From the NCBI RefSeq assembly GCF_013362815.1, contig NZ_JABFVK010000013.1, positions 372,001 through 436,000 on the forward strand: 64,000 nt of DNA. The letters run 5' to 3'. How positions within the stretch are numbered: the stretch's first letter is position 1; each line of letters opens with the position of its first letter. A model generated the notes under the pieces. The model made no database searches. It worked only from the letters and a program-made list of their open reading frames with translations, and was not told where the DNA came from. The DNA comes from Hamadaea sp. (lineage in GTDB: Bacteria; Actinomycetota; Actinomycetes; Mycobacteriales; Micromonosporaceae). Shown piece by piece: positions 34,832 to 44,315 of this stretch. Both the position numbers and the translations under genes were made by a program.

Positions 34832-35792
34832 CCCGCTCGTACGCCGTCGGATCGGCCGTACCTGGGCGGCTGACGCTGCCGCGGGCCTGGCCGACGGTCT
34901 GAAAGTCCTGCTGGATCAGCCACGCCTCGAGCTCGGATTCGATCCGGGCGAGATAACGCGGCCCGTGCCGGAGGAGGACCGAGGCCATCATGACCGCGTC
35001 GGCACCGGCCAGGATCGCCTTCGCCGCGTCGAAGCCGCTGTGCACCCCCGTCGTGGCGGCGAGTCCCACGCCGGGCAGTTGAGCCCGGATGATCGCGAGC
35101 CAGCGCAACGGCAGGCGAAGCTCGGCCGGCTGCGACAACTCGATCTTCGGGCGCACTTCTCGGGTGCTGAGGTCGATGTCGGGCTGGTAGAAGCGGTTGA
35201 ACAGCACGACCGCGTCCGCCCCGGCGGTGGCGGCCCGGCGGGCGAAGTGGGCGGTCGCGGAGAAGAACGGGCTGAGCTTGACCGCCAGTGGCACGTCGAC
35301 CCGGCTGCGGACCAGCTCGATCACCTTCAGATAGTCCTCCTCGACCTGTACGCCGGACCGATGCGCGTCAGCGGCGACCGCGTACAGGTTGAGCTCGATC
35401 GCGTCGGCTCCGGCGTCGGCCAGCGTCTCGGCGTACCGGGTCCAGCCGCCGGGGGTGACGCCGTTGACGCTGGCGATGACCGGCACGTGCACGGCGTCCT
35501 TCGCCGCGCCGAGCAGTTTGACGTGCCCGTGCACCCCGGAGTCGCCGAAGTCGAAGTCGGGGAAGAACCCGGAGGCTTCGGCGAAGGAGTCGGTGTGGGT
35601 GTCGAGGAGATGGTGCAGGCGCCAGGCTTCGGCCTCCACCTCCTCTTCGAACAGCGACGGGAGGACGACGGCGGACGCGCCCGCCTCCACGAGTTCGATC
35701 AGCGTGTCGATGCGACCGGTGAGCGGTGAGGCGGAGGCGATCAACGGCGTACGCAGTCGCAGTCCCAAGTACATGGTGGTCAAGTCGGTCAT
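34785..35792 (-). CDS. dihydroorotate dehydrogenase-like protein coupled to PFOR
   Basis: A 335-residue TIM-barrel flavoprotein resembling class 1 dihydroorotate dehydrogenase. 'YLGLRLRTPLIASASPLTG' is the N-terminal signature; 'VPVIASVNG' and 'PLAVKLSPFFS' lie on the FMN-binding strands; 'ATTGVHSGFDAAKAILAGADAVMMAS' is the phosphate-binding C-terminal part. It begins in an ATGA overlap with the pyruvate:ferredoxin oxidoreductase stop. Genes of this type are often paired with PFOR in bacteria, so it may use ferredoxin-linked electrons for something other than pyrimidine synthesis (inference). Confidence 0.88.
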   Translation of the reverse strand: MTDLTTMYLGLRLRTPLIASASPLTGRIDTLIELVEAGASAVVLPSLFEEEVEAEAWRLHHLLDTHTDSFAEASGFFPDFDFGDSGVHGHVKLLGAAKDAVHVPVIASVNGVTPGGWTRYAETLADAGADAIELNLYAVAADAHRSGVQVEEDYLKVIELVRSRVDVPLAVKLSPFFSATAHFARRAATAGADAVVLFNRFYQPDIDLSTREVRPKIELSQPAELRLPLRWLAIIRAQLPGVGLAATTGVHSGFDAAKAILAGADAVMMASVLLRHGPRYLARIESELEAWLIQQDFQTVGQARGSVSRPGTADPTAYERANYLRTLASYPRPTR

Positions 35793-38700
35793 CACGGCTC
35801 CCCGGTGGTCGGCAGCGACCGTTCCTCGGCCGCCAGCTGTTCGTAGTAGTGCCACCGCTCGTCGACGTCGGCCTGGGCCAGCCGCATCAAGTGATCGGCC
35901 CGATCAGGGTCGCTTCGTTCGAGCATGCTGAACCGCGCCTCGTCGCGGGTGAAGTCGACCAGCGGCATCGTGGGCCGCTTCGCGTCCAGCTGGAAGGGAC
36001 GAGCACCCTCGGCCGGGCTGGGGTGGTATCGGTAAAGCGGCCAATAGCCGCTGGCCACGGCGGTCTTCTGGTGACTCATCGAGGTGGCCATGTCGATGCC
36101 GTGCGCGATGCAGGTGCTGTAGGCGATGACGAGCGAGGGCCCCGGCCAGGCCTCGGCTTCGCGCAGCGCGCGTACCGTCTGCATCTGGTTGGCTCCCAAG
36201 GCGATCTGGGCGACGTAGACGTCGCCGTACGCGCGGGCGATCGCGCCGAGGTCCTTCTTCGGGGTGGCTTTGCCGGAGGACGCGAACTTGGCGGCCGCTC
36301 CACGGGGAGTCGCCTTGGACGCCTGGCCACCGGTGTTCGAGTAGACCTCGGTGTCGAGCACCAGCAGGTTGACGTCGCGCCCGCTGCCCAGCACATGATC
36401 CAGGCCGCCGAAGCCGATGTCGTACGCCCAGCCGTCTCCGCCGACGATCCAGAACGTCTTGCGTACCAAGGCGTCAGCGAGTTCGAGCAGCCGCTGGACG
36501 TCGTCGCCGGGCTCGCGCGCCGCCAGCCGGTCCCGCACCTGCGTGACGCGTTCGCGCTGGGCCGCGAGGCCGGCCTCGGTCGTCTGGTCGGCGTCGAGGA
36601 TCGCCCGGACGAGGTCCGCGCCCACGGTGGGCGTGAGCTGAGCCAGCAGCCGGTGCGCCTCGTCGACCTGCTGTTCGTAGCCCAGCCGCAGGCCGAGGCC
36701 GAACTCGGCGTTGTCCTCGAAGAGCGAGTTGGCCCAGGCCGGGCCGCGTCCAGCTTGGTCGCGCGCCCACGGCGTGGTGGGCAGGTTCCCGCCGTAGATC
36801 GAGGAGCAGCCGGTGGCGTTGGCGACGATCAGCCGGTCGCCGAACAGCTGCGTCAGCAGCTTGAGGTAGGGCGTCTCGCCGCATCCGGCGCACGCGCCGG
36901 AGAACTCCAGCAACGGCTGGAGCAGCTGAGATCCCTTGACCGTGTCGGATCGCACGGCGGCCCGGTCCACCTCGGGAATCCGCTCGAAGAACTCCCAGGC
37001 CGGGCGTTCGCGGTCCCGATGCTCCAGCGCGGACGCGAGGTTGATCGATTTGTGGGAGGAGTCCGACTTGCTGATCGCCGGACAGACGTCGACGCAGATC
37101 CCGCAACCGGTGCAGTCGTCCGGCGCGACTTGCACCGTCAGCAGGGAACCCTTGAGCTCAGGCCCGCTGAAGTTCTTGTGCGGGAAGCCCTCGGGAGCAC
37201 CGTCCAGACCCGACGGATCGTAGACCTTCACGCGGATCGCGGCGTGCGGGCAGACGATCGCGCACTTGCCGCAGTCGATGCAGATGCTCGGGTCCCAGAT
37301 CGGAATCTCCTGAGCCAGCGCGCGCTTCTCGTACCGCGCGGTCCCACTCGGAAAGGCGCCGTCGACCGGCAGCGCGCTCACCGGCAGCAGATCGCCCTCG
37401 CCGGCCAGCAGACGCCGGGTCACCCTCCGCACGAAGTTCGGCTCCAGATCCGGCTCCGGCAATGCGCCGGGTTCAGCTTCCTTCTCAACTGGTACGCACA
37501 ACGGTGTGAGTTCGGCCAGCGCGCGATCGATTGCGGCCTGATTGCGTTCGACGATCGGCTCGCCGCGTTTTGCGTACTCGGTGGCGACGGCCGCCTTCAG
37601 CACGGGTGCGACCTCCTCCGCAGGAAGGATCCGGGCGAGGGCGAAGAAGCAGGACTGCATGACGGTGTTGATGCGCCCGCCCAACCCGACCTCCCGGGCG
37701 ATCCGGTACGCGTCCACGACGTGACAGTCGAGGCCCTTCTCCTGAATCTGGCGTCGCACCTCGGGTGGCAGCCGTCGCCAGGTGTCCTCGGCGGGGTACG
37801 GGCTGTTCAGCAGGAAGGTAGCGCCGGGGCGGGCGACGTCGAGGACCTTCATCCGGTCCAGGAGGCTGAACTGGTGGCAGGCGACGAAGTCCGCCGTGTC
37901 CACTAGGTACGCCGATCGGATGGGGTCGGGCCCGAACCGCAGATGCGAGACGGTGACGGCGCCGGCCTTGCGGGAGTCGTAGACGAAGTACCCCTGCACG
38001 TGCTGCCCGGTATGCCGGCCGATCAGTTTGATCCCGACCTTGTTCGCGCCGACCGTTCCGTCGCTGCCGAGTCCGAAGAAGACCGCCTGGGTAGCTCGTG
38101 TCGGCACGCGGAACGACTGGTCCGGGACGATGTGCGTACCGGTGACGTCGTCGACGATGCCGACGGTGACGTGTCGCCGGGGCAAGGGCTGCGTCAGCTC
38201 GTCGAACAGGCCTCGCACCATCGGCGGAGTGAACTCCTTGCTGGCCAGCCCGTAGCGCCCCCCGATCACCTCGATGCCGGTCCGGCCGTGTTCGGCCAGC
38301 GCGGCGAGCACGTCGAGGTACAGCGGTTCGCCGGCGGACCCCGGCTCCTTGGTGCGGTCCAGCACGGCGATCCGGCGGACGGTCGACGGCAGCGCCGCGA
38401 CCAGCTGCGCCGCCGGGAAGGGCCGGAAGAGGCGCAGCGTCACGACACCCGTCCGCTCGCCGATGCGATTCAGCTCCTCGACCGTCTCGGTCGCAGCCCC
38501 CACGCCGGATCCCATGAGGATCACCACCCGGTCGGCGTCGGGCGCGCCGGCGTACTCGACGAGGTCGTATCGGCGGCCGGTCAGCGAAGCCAGCTCGTCG
38601 AACACGTCGGCGACAGCGGTCGGAACCGCTTCGTAATACGGGTTGGCGGCCTCGCGGGCCTGGAAGAAGACGTCGGGATTCTGCGCCGAACCTCGCAGCG

Positions 38701-39340
38701 TGGGGTGGTCGGGCGACAGTCTCCGCCGTCGGTGGGCGAGCACGTCGTCCTCCCGGACAAGGTTCCGAAGATCATCCCGGCTGAGCGGGTCGATCCGGCC
38801 GATCTCATGGGAGGTGCGAAAGCCGTCGAAGAAGTGGACGAACGGCACCCGCGTACGCAGAGTGGCCGCATGGGCGACGAGCGCGAAGTCGTGGGCTTCC
38901 TGGACGGTGCCCGAGCACAGCATCGCCCAGCCGGTCGCGCGGGCCGCCATGACGTCACTGTGATCGCCGAAGATCGACAGCGCGTGTGTGGCCACGGCCC
39001 GTGCCGCCACGTGAAGCACGGCTGGGGAGAGTTCACCGGCGATTTTGAACATGTTGGGCAGCATCAGCAACAGCCCTTGCGACGCCGTGAACGATGTGCC
39101 CAAGGAACCGGACATCACCGCGCCGTGCAACGCTCCGGCCGCACCTGCCTCGGACTGCATTTCGACCACGCGGGGGACCGAGCCCCAGAGATTCGGCCGT
39201 CCGGCGGCGCTCCAGGCGTCGGCGAACTCGCCCATCGGTGAGGCGGGGGTGATCGGATAGATGGCGACGACCTCGGAGAGCGCGTACGCGATTCGCGCGG
39301 CCGCCTCGTTGCCGTCGACGAGCGCATACTCATCGTCCAT
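35792..39340 (-). CDS. nifJ: pyruvate:ferredoxin (flavodoxin) oxidoreductase
   Basis: A 1182-residue single-chain enzyme that oxidises pyruvate to acetyl-CoA, CO2 and reduced ferredoxin or flavodoxin. In order: the pyrimidine-binding domain ('VDGNEAAARIAYALSEVVAIYPITPASPMGE', 1-40), domain II, the gamma domain ('FFGLGSDGTVGANKVGIKLIG', about 420), two 4Fe-4S motifs (CIDCGKCAIVCP at about 687, CTGCGICVDVCP at about 747), and the TPP domain ('CAGCGETPYLKLL' about 817, 'GGDGWAYDIGFGGLDHVL' about 967). Full length. A DosR-like box sits 59 bases upstream. It would supply low-potential electrons for the hydrogenase operon under hypoxia. Confidence 0.96.
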   Translation of the reverse strand: MDDEYALVDGNEAAARIAYALSEVVAIYPITPASPMGEFADAWSAAGRPNLWGSVPRVVEMQSEAGAAGALHGAVMSGSLGTSFTASQGLLLMLPNMFKIAGELSPAVLHVAARAVATHALSIFGDHSDVMAARATGWAMLCSGTVQEAHDFALVAHAATLRTRVPFVHFFDGFRTSHEIGRIDPLSRDDLRNLVREDDVLAHRRRRLSPDHPTLRGSAQNPDVFFQAREAANPYYEAVPTAVADVFDELASLTGRRYDLVEYAGAPDADRVVILMGSGVGAATETVEELNRIGERTGVVTLRLFRPFPAAQLVAALPSTVRRIAVLDRTKEPGSAGEPLYLDVLAALAEHGRTGIEVIGGRYGLASKEFTPPMVRGLFDELTQPLPRRHVTVGIVDDVTGTHIVPDQSFRVPTRATQAVFFGLGSDGTVGANKVGIKLIGRHTGQHVQGYFVYDSRKAGAVTVSHLRFGPDPIRSAYLVDTADFVACHQFSLLDRMKVLDVARPGATFLLNSPYPAEDTWRRLPPEVRRQIQEKGLDCHVVDAYRIAREVGLGGRINTVMQSCFFALARILPAEEVAPVLKAAVATEYAKRGEPIVERNQAAIDRALAELTPLCVPVEKEAEPGALPEPDLEPNFVRRVTRRLLAGEGDLLPVSALPVDGAFPSGTARYEKRALAQEIPIWDPSICIDCGKCAIVCPHAAIRVKVYDPSGLDGAPEGFPHKNFSGPELKGSLLTVQVAPDDCTGCGICVDVCPAISKSDSSHKSINLASALEHRDRERPAWEFFERIPEVDRAAVRSDTVKGSQLLQPLLEFSGACAGCGETPYLKLLTQLFGDRLIVANATGCSSIYGGNLPTTPWARDQAGRGPAWANSLFEDNAEFGLGLRLGYEQQVDEAHRLLAQLTPTVGADLVRAILDADQTTEAGLAAQRERVTQVRDRLAAREPGDDVQRLLELADALVRKTFWIVGGDGWAYDIGFGGLDHVLGSGRDVNLLVLDTEVYSNTGGQASKATPRGAAAKFASSGKATPKKDLGAIARAYGDVYVAQIALGANQMQTVRALREAEAWPGPSLVIAYSTCIAHGIDMATSMSHQKTAVASGYWPLYRYHPSPAEGARPFQLDAKRPTMPLVDFTRDEARFSMLERSDPDRADHLMRLAQADVDERWHYYEQLAAEERSLPTTGEP

Positions 39341-39398
39341 TCTTCGACGCTAGGTCCGGCCGGGCCACAGTCGTAGAGCCGGAACGCACCGGTGGCAA

Positions 39399-39412
39399 GG
39401 GTCTTTCGGCCC
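39399..39412 (-). promoter_or_regulatory. DosR-like box, PFOR
   Basis: GGGTC-TTTC-GGCCC matches eight of ten defining bases. A start near 39363 would leave a 23-base leader. Confidence 0.4.
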
Positions 39413-39456
39413 GCACCAGCCCACCACCCCGGGCCACCGTCACGGATCCAGTGTGG

Positions 39457-39951
39457 TCAGCGCTCGCGGGTCGCCGCGGCCGGGGTGTTCTGCCACACGG
39501 CTTTCGCGCCGGAGTCTCCGATCCGATAGACCTGGACGAGGTTCGCGATGGCGATGGCGATGGCCAGCACGGCGAAGGTCGCCGCCGCGGCTTTGCCGGC
39601 AGCCGGGCGTGCGACCGCATCGTCGGATGTGGACTGACGGCGGCGGCTCGTCCAGTACAACGCGATGGCGATCGCCAGCAGGGGCAGGGCGAACCAGATC
39701 AACGAGTCGCCGAGTTCGGCGTGTACGCCGGGCCGGCCGACCTGGCGCTCGAGGTTTTCGCCGCTCTCGGTGGCCAGCGGGATGGTGAGGCTCGCCCCGA
39801 GTGTCACGAGGGCGACCAGGCCGGCGTACTTGCTTCGCCAGGCGGGCCGGGCTGCTACGGCGATGACGCCGAGGGCGGCCAGCGGCAGCAAGACGACGAC
39901 GGCGTGTACGACGAGCGGATGCAGCGGCAGCCCGTTGACGGTCTCCGGCAC
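39457..39951 (-). CDS. DUF2231-like membrane protein
   Basis: A 164-residue membrane protein with four hydrophobic helices. The N-terminal 'GLPLHPLVVHAVVVLLPLAALGVI' contains the paired histidines typical of DUF2231, possibly heme- or metal-binding. A periplasmic/exoplasmic loop 'ERQVGRPGVHAELGDSLIW' carries another His. Function unknown; in other genomes the family occurs near cytochromes and copper/redox genes. It lies between PFOR and the OmpR pair, apparently on its own. Confidence 0.85.
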   Translation of the reverse strand: MPETVNGLPLHPLVVHAVVVLLPLAALGVIAVAARPAWRSKYAGLVALVTLGASLTIPLATESGENLERQVGRPGVHAELGDSLIWFALPLLAIAIALYWTSRRRQSTSDDAVARPAAGKAAAATFAVLAIAIAIANLVQVYRIGDSGAKAVWQNTPAAATRER

Positions 39952-40021
39952 GGCGGAACCTCCCTATGTCGGTTACCGCCGATCCTGGCCGTGAATCTTT
40001 GGAGTTCTCTTGGACGCCGCC

Positions 40022-41221
40022 TCAGGGCACAGGCTTTGCCAGCGGGATCCGCAGGGTCAGTGTCGCGCCGTCGCCGAGGTTCGCGGCGCCGACCGAGCCG
40101 CCGTGCCGGTCCGCGATCTCCGCGACGAGTGCGAGGCCCAGCCCATAGCGACGTTCTCTCGCCTCACCGGAGGAGGCGAATCGGTCGAAGATCCGCTCGG
40201 TCATCGTCGGGTCGATTCCCGGACCGTCGTCGCTCACCTCGACGATCGCGTCACGGCCGTCGGTGCCGGTCGTCACGAGGACGCGACTTCGCGCATGGCG
40301 TACCGCATTGTCGATGAGCGAGGCCAGCGCCCGATGAAGACCGCCTGCGGTGCCACGGACGGGAACTACCTGGTTCGGTGATCGGTGCTCGATGACGACT
40401 GCCTCGCGAGCGTCGGCCCGCGCGGCCTCGCACGCCCGCAGCACTGGTTCCCGCAGGTCTAGCAGTCGAGTCGGAGTGTCGCCGCGAGGGTCGGCGGCGA
40501 CGAGCAGATCGTCGAGGATGTCGGCGAGCCGGCTGCTGTCGTCGACCAGGGCGTCGAGGTCCGCATCGGCCCGGGGATCGAGATCCGCCCCGGTCCTCAT
40601 GCGCCGCCGAAGCAACTGCGCCCGCGTATGCAGCAAGGTGAGCGGAGTGCGCAGCTCATGGCCGGCGTCGGCGACGAACCTGCGCTGGAGTGCGGCAGCG
40701 GTGGCCAAAGGCTGGACGGCCCGATGCCCGAGCCAGGCCCCGCCCGCGGCAGCCAGAATCAGCGCCAGCACGCCGCACAGCAGGAGCGCGTCGAGCAGCG
40801 TACGCCGCTCGGTGTGGTCGGTGCTCAAATCGAGTGCGGCCTGCCGGACGGTGGTGCCGTCTCGTTCGGTGAGAACCCGGTACTCGACTCCACCCACGTG
40901 CAGGTCGTCGAAGCCGCGTCCGGCGGCGGTCAGCGCGGCCTGCGCCGGGAGGTCGGGAAGTCCGGGAGGCAAGCCGGGTGTCGCCGACCGCCCGCCAGGT
41001 GTGTCGATGACGACCCATACGCCGTTCGGCGGATCGGCGACGTCTTCGGCCCGGGTCAGCGCACTGGTGAGCAGCTGGTCGGCCGCGGCGTGCTGGGCGC
41101 GTACCACCACGAGGGTGGCGACACCGGCCAGCAATGCGACGATCACTGCGACCGTCGCGGCGGCTTGCAGTCCTAGCCGTACTGCGGTGCGGCGGAGTAG
41201 TGCCCGTTCTCGGCCGCTCAC
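40022..41221 (-). CDS. sensor histidine kinase
   Basis: A 399-residue classical kinase: two transmembrane helices (about 18-40 and 142-162) enclosing an extracytoplasmic domain, no clear HAMP, HisKA with His187 (DAGHELRTPLTLLH), HATPase with 'DDGPGIDPTMTERIFDRFA' and 'RYGLGLALVAEIADRHGG'. It overlaps the response regulator by four bases. Signal unknown; the pair lies opposite a P-type ATPase gene and could be a metal or envelope stress sensor. Confidence 0.92.
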   Translation of the reverse strand: MSGRERALLRRTAVRLGLQAAATVAVIVALLAGVATLVVVRAQHAAADQLLTSALTRAEDVADPPNGVWVVIDTPGGRSATPGLPPGLPDLPAQAALTAAGRGFDDLHVGGVEYRVLTERDGTTVRQAALDLSTDHTERRTLLDALLLCGVLALILAAAGGAWLGHRAVQPLATAAALQRRFVADAGHELRTPLTLLHTRAQLLRRRMRTGADLDPRADADLDALVDDSSRLADILDDLLVAADPRGDTPTRLLDLREPVLRACEAARADAREAVVIEHRSPNQVVPVRGTAGGLHRALASLIDNAVRHARSRVLVTTGTDGRDAIVEVSDDGPGIDPTMTERIFDRFASSGEARERRYGLGLALVAEIADRHGGSVGAANLGDGATLTLRIPLAKPVP

Positions 41222-41901
41222 GCGCGGCCGAGCCGGTAGCCGCGTCCGCGGACTGTAGTGATGACCTCCGGTCCCAGCTTTCGGCGGAGGTAGTGCACGT
41301 AGGTGTCGACCGCCACGTCGCTCTCGGCGTCGACGAAGACGGCGGAGCGCAGCTCAGCTCGGCTGACGACCCGCGACGGCCGGGTGGCCAGGTACGCCAG
41401 AAGCGAGCTTTCCCGGTCGGACAGCCGCACCGGGTCGCCGGGCGACGAGGAGCAGACCTCCCGGCTGTCGAGATTCAGCCGCCGATCGCCGATGCGCACG
41501 ATTCGGGCCTTCTCGAGGTGCCTGCGCCGTAGCGCCCGCAGCCGTGCCAGCAACTCGTCGATGTCGAACGGCTTGGCCAGGTAGTCCTCGGCCCCGGCGT
41601 CGAGGCCCTCCACCCGGTCGGCTGGATTGCCCAACGCTGACAAGACCAGAACCGGGCAGGTGACGCCGTTGTGGCGCAGCCGGGCGAGGAGATCCAGGCC
41701 CTCCAGCGCGGGCAGCCCGCGATCCAGGATCAGAACGTCATAGGCGTACGTCAGTCCGAGGTGAAGCCCACGTTGCCCGTCGAGGGCGACCTCCACCGCG
41801 TAGCCTTCGTCGGTCAGGAGCTCCGCAAGCATGGCAGCCAGGCGAGAGTCGTCTTCGACGATGAGGACCGAGGGTGCGGGCGTGGAGTGCACGACATCCA
41901 T
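41218..41901 (-). CDS. OmpR-family response regulator
   Basis: A 227-residue regulator. Receiver 10-125 with Asp17-Asp18, phospho-acceptor Asp60 (VLILDRGLP) and Lys in 'LAKPFD'; winged helix 130-225 ('SDRESSLLAYLATRPSRVVSRAEL', 'YVHYLRRKLGPEVITTVRGRGYRL'). ATG 41901 has GAGG four bases upstream. It diverges from the hemerythrin-fused ATPase with a 107-base spacer. Confidence 0.92.
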   Translation of the reverse strand: MDVVHSTPAPSVLIVEDDSRLAAMLAELLTDEGYAVEVALDGQRGLHLGLTYAYDVLILDRGLPALEGLDLLARLRHNGVTCPVLVLSALGNPADRVEGLDAGAEDYLAKPFDIDELLARLRALRRRHLEKARIVRIGDRRLNLDSREVCSSSPGDPVRLSDRESSLLAYLATRPSRVVSRAELRSAVFVDAESDVAVDTYVHYLRRKLGPEVITTVRGRGYRLGRA

Positions 41902-41929
41902 GATGCCTCGCCTTCGAGCCGGCACCCTT

Positions 41930-41943
41930 GGGACCTTCGGCAC
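41930..41943 (+). promoter_or_regulatory. DosR-like box
   Basis: GGGAC-CTTC-GGCAC matches eight of ten defining bases. For the ATPase at 42009 a start near 41979 would leave a 30-base leader with AGGAGG. For the divergent regulator the spacing does not fit. Confidence 0.4.
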
Positions 41944-42008
41944 TGTGCAGGCCTCGTGCCCGGCTGGCAGCGTTGGTGGAGATCTTCGGGCCGAGGAGGT
42001 GACCGGCA

Positions 42009-44315
42009 TTGCCTGACCTGGCCGGGAAGTCCGGTGCCGTCCGGTTGTGGGCGGTCCGCGACAGCCTGCTGTTCGGCCTGACGGTCGTCCTTCTCCTCGG
42101 CGGTGTCGTCGCCGTCGTCCTCGGCGCACACGACCTGGCCACCGGTCTGTGGATCGCCGCGACCCTGGTCGGGCTGGCGTATTCCTCGGTGACGATCGCG
42201 GTGTCCCTGCGCCGCCGTCAGCCGTCGGTGGACGTGATCGCCTGGCTGGCGCTGATCGGAGCCTTGCTCGTCGGCGAGCCGGTCGCTGGAGCCGTCATCG
42301 CGGTCATGCTGTTCACCGGCGGTGTGCTGGAGGCGCGGGCGTCCGCGCGCGCCCGCCGCGAGCTGAGCTCTCTGGCAGCGCGGGCGCCGCGATCCGCTCG
42401 TCGCCAAGAACACGACTCGATCCAGGAGATCCCCGTCGAGCAGGTCGTGGTGGGAGATCGGCTGCTGGTCGGCGCTGGGGAGATCGTGCCCGTCGACGGA
42501 CGCCTGATCGGCTCGGGGGTGTTCGACGAGTCCGCGTTGTCCGGGGAGGCGAATCCGGTCGACCGGCAGGCAGGCGAGGACGTGCGAAGTGGCGTTGTCA
42601 ACGTTGGTTCGGCCGTCGGTGTCATCGCCACGCAGAGTGCCGCCGAGTCCACGTACGCCGGGGTCGTGCGCCTGGTCGAGCAGGCGCAAGCCGGTAGCGC
42701 GCCGTTCGTGCGGCTCGCCGACCGGTTCGCTTTGGCATTCGTGCCCCTGACGCTGGCGGTGGCCGGTTTGGCCTGGGCCGTCACCGCCGATCCGGTCCGC
42801 GCCGTCGCCGTACTAGTAGTCGCCACTCCGTGCCCACTGCTCCTGGCCGCTCCGATAGCGATCATGTCCGGGTTGTCGCGCGCGGCGCGGCATGGCGTGA
42901 TTCTCAAGGGAGGGTCCGCGCTGGAACGTCTCGCAGCCGGGCGGGTACTACTGTTCGACAAGACGGGCACCTTGACCCGCGGATGGCCGGCTCTGACCGG
43001 CATCATCACCGCAGGCACCGAACCGCCGGAGGAGATCCTCCGCCTGGCGGCCTGCGTCGATCAGGCGTCCGCGCACGTGCTCGCGGCGACCATCGTCACC
43101 GCCGCCCGCGATCGTGGCCTCGAACTGATCGCCGCGTCAGGCGTGCGGGAAAGACACGGTTATGGCATCGAGGGCACGGTCGGCGGCCGGGCGGTGCGGC
43201 TCGGCAAAGCCGCCTGGATCGTGGACGGTCCGATTCCCGGCTGGGTACGCCAAGCCCGGCGTCGAGCCGCGTTGGACGGCTCCCTGACGGTGTTCGTGGC
43301 CGTCGACGGCCGGCCGGCCGGAGTGCTTCTGCTGACCGATCCGCTGCGGCCGGACGCCCCCCGCATGATGCGCGCACTGCGTCAGGCGGGCATCCGGCGT
43401 ACGGTCCTGGTCACCGGCGACCGTGCCGACATCGCGGAAAGCATCGGCCGCATCGTCGGTGTGGACACCGTGTTCGCCGACCGGGACCCGGCCGAGAAGC
43501 TGGCCATCGTACGTGCTGAACAGCAGGCCGCCCCGACGGTCATGGTGGGCGACGGCATCAACGACGCGCCCGCGTTGGCCGCCGCCGGAGTCGGCGTCGC
43601 GTTGGCCGCCCGGGGAGCGACCGCGTCAGCCGAGGCGGCCGACGTCGTGCTGACGGCAGACCGGGTCGACGGCCTCGCCGACGCCATCCTCATAGCCCGG
43701 CGCAGCCATGGCATCGCTCGTCTCGCCGCCGGGATCGGCATGGCACTCTCTCTGGCGGCGATGATCCCGGCCGCCGCCGGGTTGTTGTCACCGACCGCAG
43801 GCGCCATCCTCCAGGAGGTCATCGATGTCGCCGCGATCGCCATCGCGCTGACGGCGCTGCTTCCGACGCGGACGCATACGGTCACGCTTTCGCGAGCCGA
43901 CCTGGCCATCACCCGCCAGTTGTACGCTCAGCACGCAGCGACCCGTCCGCTGGTCGAACGGCTTCGCACGGTCGCCGATGATCTGGGCGGCGACAAACTT
44001 GACTTGACGATGGTGCGCGAGCTGGTGGACCGGTTGGACCGCGTCTTGCTCCCCCACGAGCAGGCTGAAGAGCAGGATCTTCTGCCGATCCTCGATCGTG
44101 CTCTGGGGCCTGATCCGACGGCCGCGCTCAGCCGTACCCATGCCGAGATCGAGCACCAGGTACGCCGCCTCCGCCGCGCCTGCGAAGACCTGGGCGATCA
44201 GGCCGACCCGGACGAGATCACGGAGATCCGCGCCATGCTCTACGGCCTGTACGCGATCCTCAACCTGCACAACGCGCAGGAGGAGGAGAACGCGTTCAGC
44301 CTCATGCCGAGTTGA
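42009..44315 (+). CDS. P1-type metal-transporting ATPase fused to C-terminal hemerythrin-like domain
   Basis: A 768-residue fusion. The ATPase part (1-625) has no N-terminal HMA domain. It shows 'CPLLLAAPIAIMSG' in the ion-path helix (about 275), the phosphorylation motif DKTGT (Asp317), and 'MVGDGINDAPAL' (about 515). After the last helices (to about 620) follows a hemerythrin-like four-helix domain (632-768) with ligand-type motifs 'QHAATRPLVERL', 'LLPHEQAEEQDLLP', 'THAEIEHQVRRL' and 'LHNAQEEEN'. TTG 42009 follows AGGAGG nine bases upstream. The CPL motif and the missing HMA leave metal specificity open. Its stop region overlaps the TauE gene end by 14 bases. Confidence 0.9.
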   Translation: MPDLAGKSGAVRLWAVRDSLLFGLTVVLLLGGVVAVVLGAHDLATGLWIAATLVGLAYSSVTIAVSLRRRQPSVDVIAWLALIGALLVGEPVAGAVIAVMLFTGGVLEARASARARRELSSLAARAPRSARRQEHDSIQEIPVEQVVVGDRLLVGAGEIVPVDGRLIGSGVFDESALSGEANPVDRQAGEDVRSGVVNVGSAVGVIATQSAAESTYAGVVRLVEQAQAGSAPFVRLADRFALAFVPLTLAVAGLAWAVTADPVRAVAVLVVATPCPLLLAAPIAIMSGLSRAARHGVILKGGSALERLAAGRVLLFDKTGTLTRGWPALTGIITAGTEPPEEILRLAACVDQASAHVLAATIVTAARDRGLELIAASGVRERHGYGIEGTVGGRAVRLGKAAWIVDGPIPGWVRQARRRAALDGSLTVFVAVDGRPAGVLLLTDPLRPDAPRMMRALRQAGIRRTVLVTGDRADIAESIGRIVGVDTVFADRDPAEKLAIVRAEQQAAPTVMVGDGINDAPALAAAGVGVALAARGATASAEAADVVLTADRVDGLADAILIARRSHGIARLAAGIGMALSLAAMIPAAAGLLSPTAGAILQEVIDVAAIAIALTALLPTRTHTVTLSRADLAITRQLYAQHAATRPLVERLRTVADDLGGDKLDLTMVRELVDRLDRVLLPHEQAEEQDLLPILDRALGPDPTAALSRTHAEIEHQVRRLRRACEDLGDQADPDEITEIRAMLYGLYAILNLHNAQEEENAFSLMPS

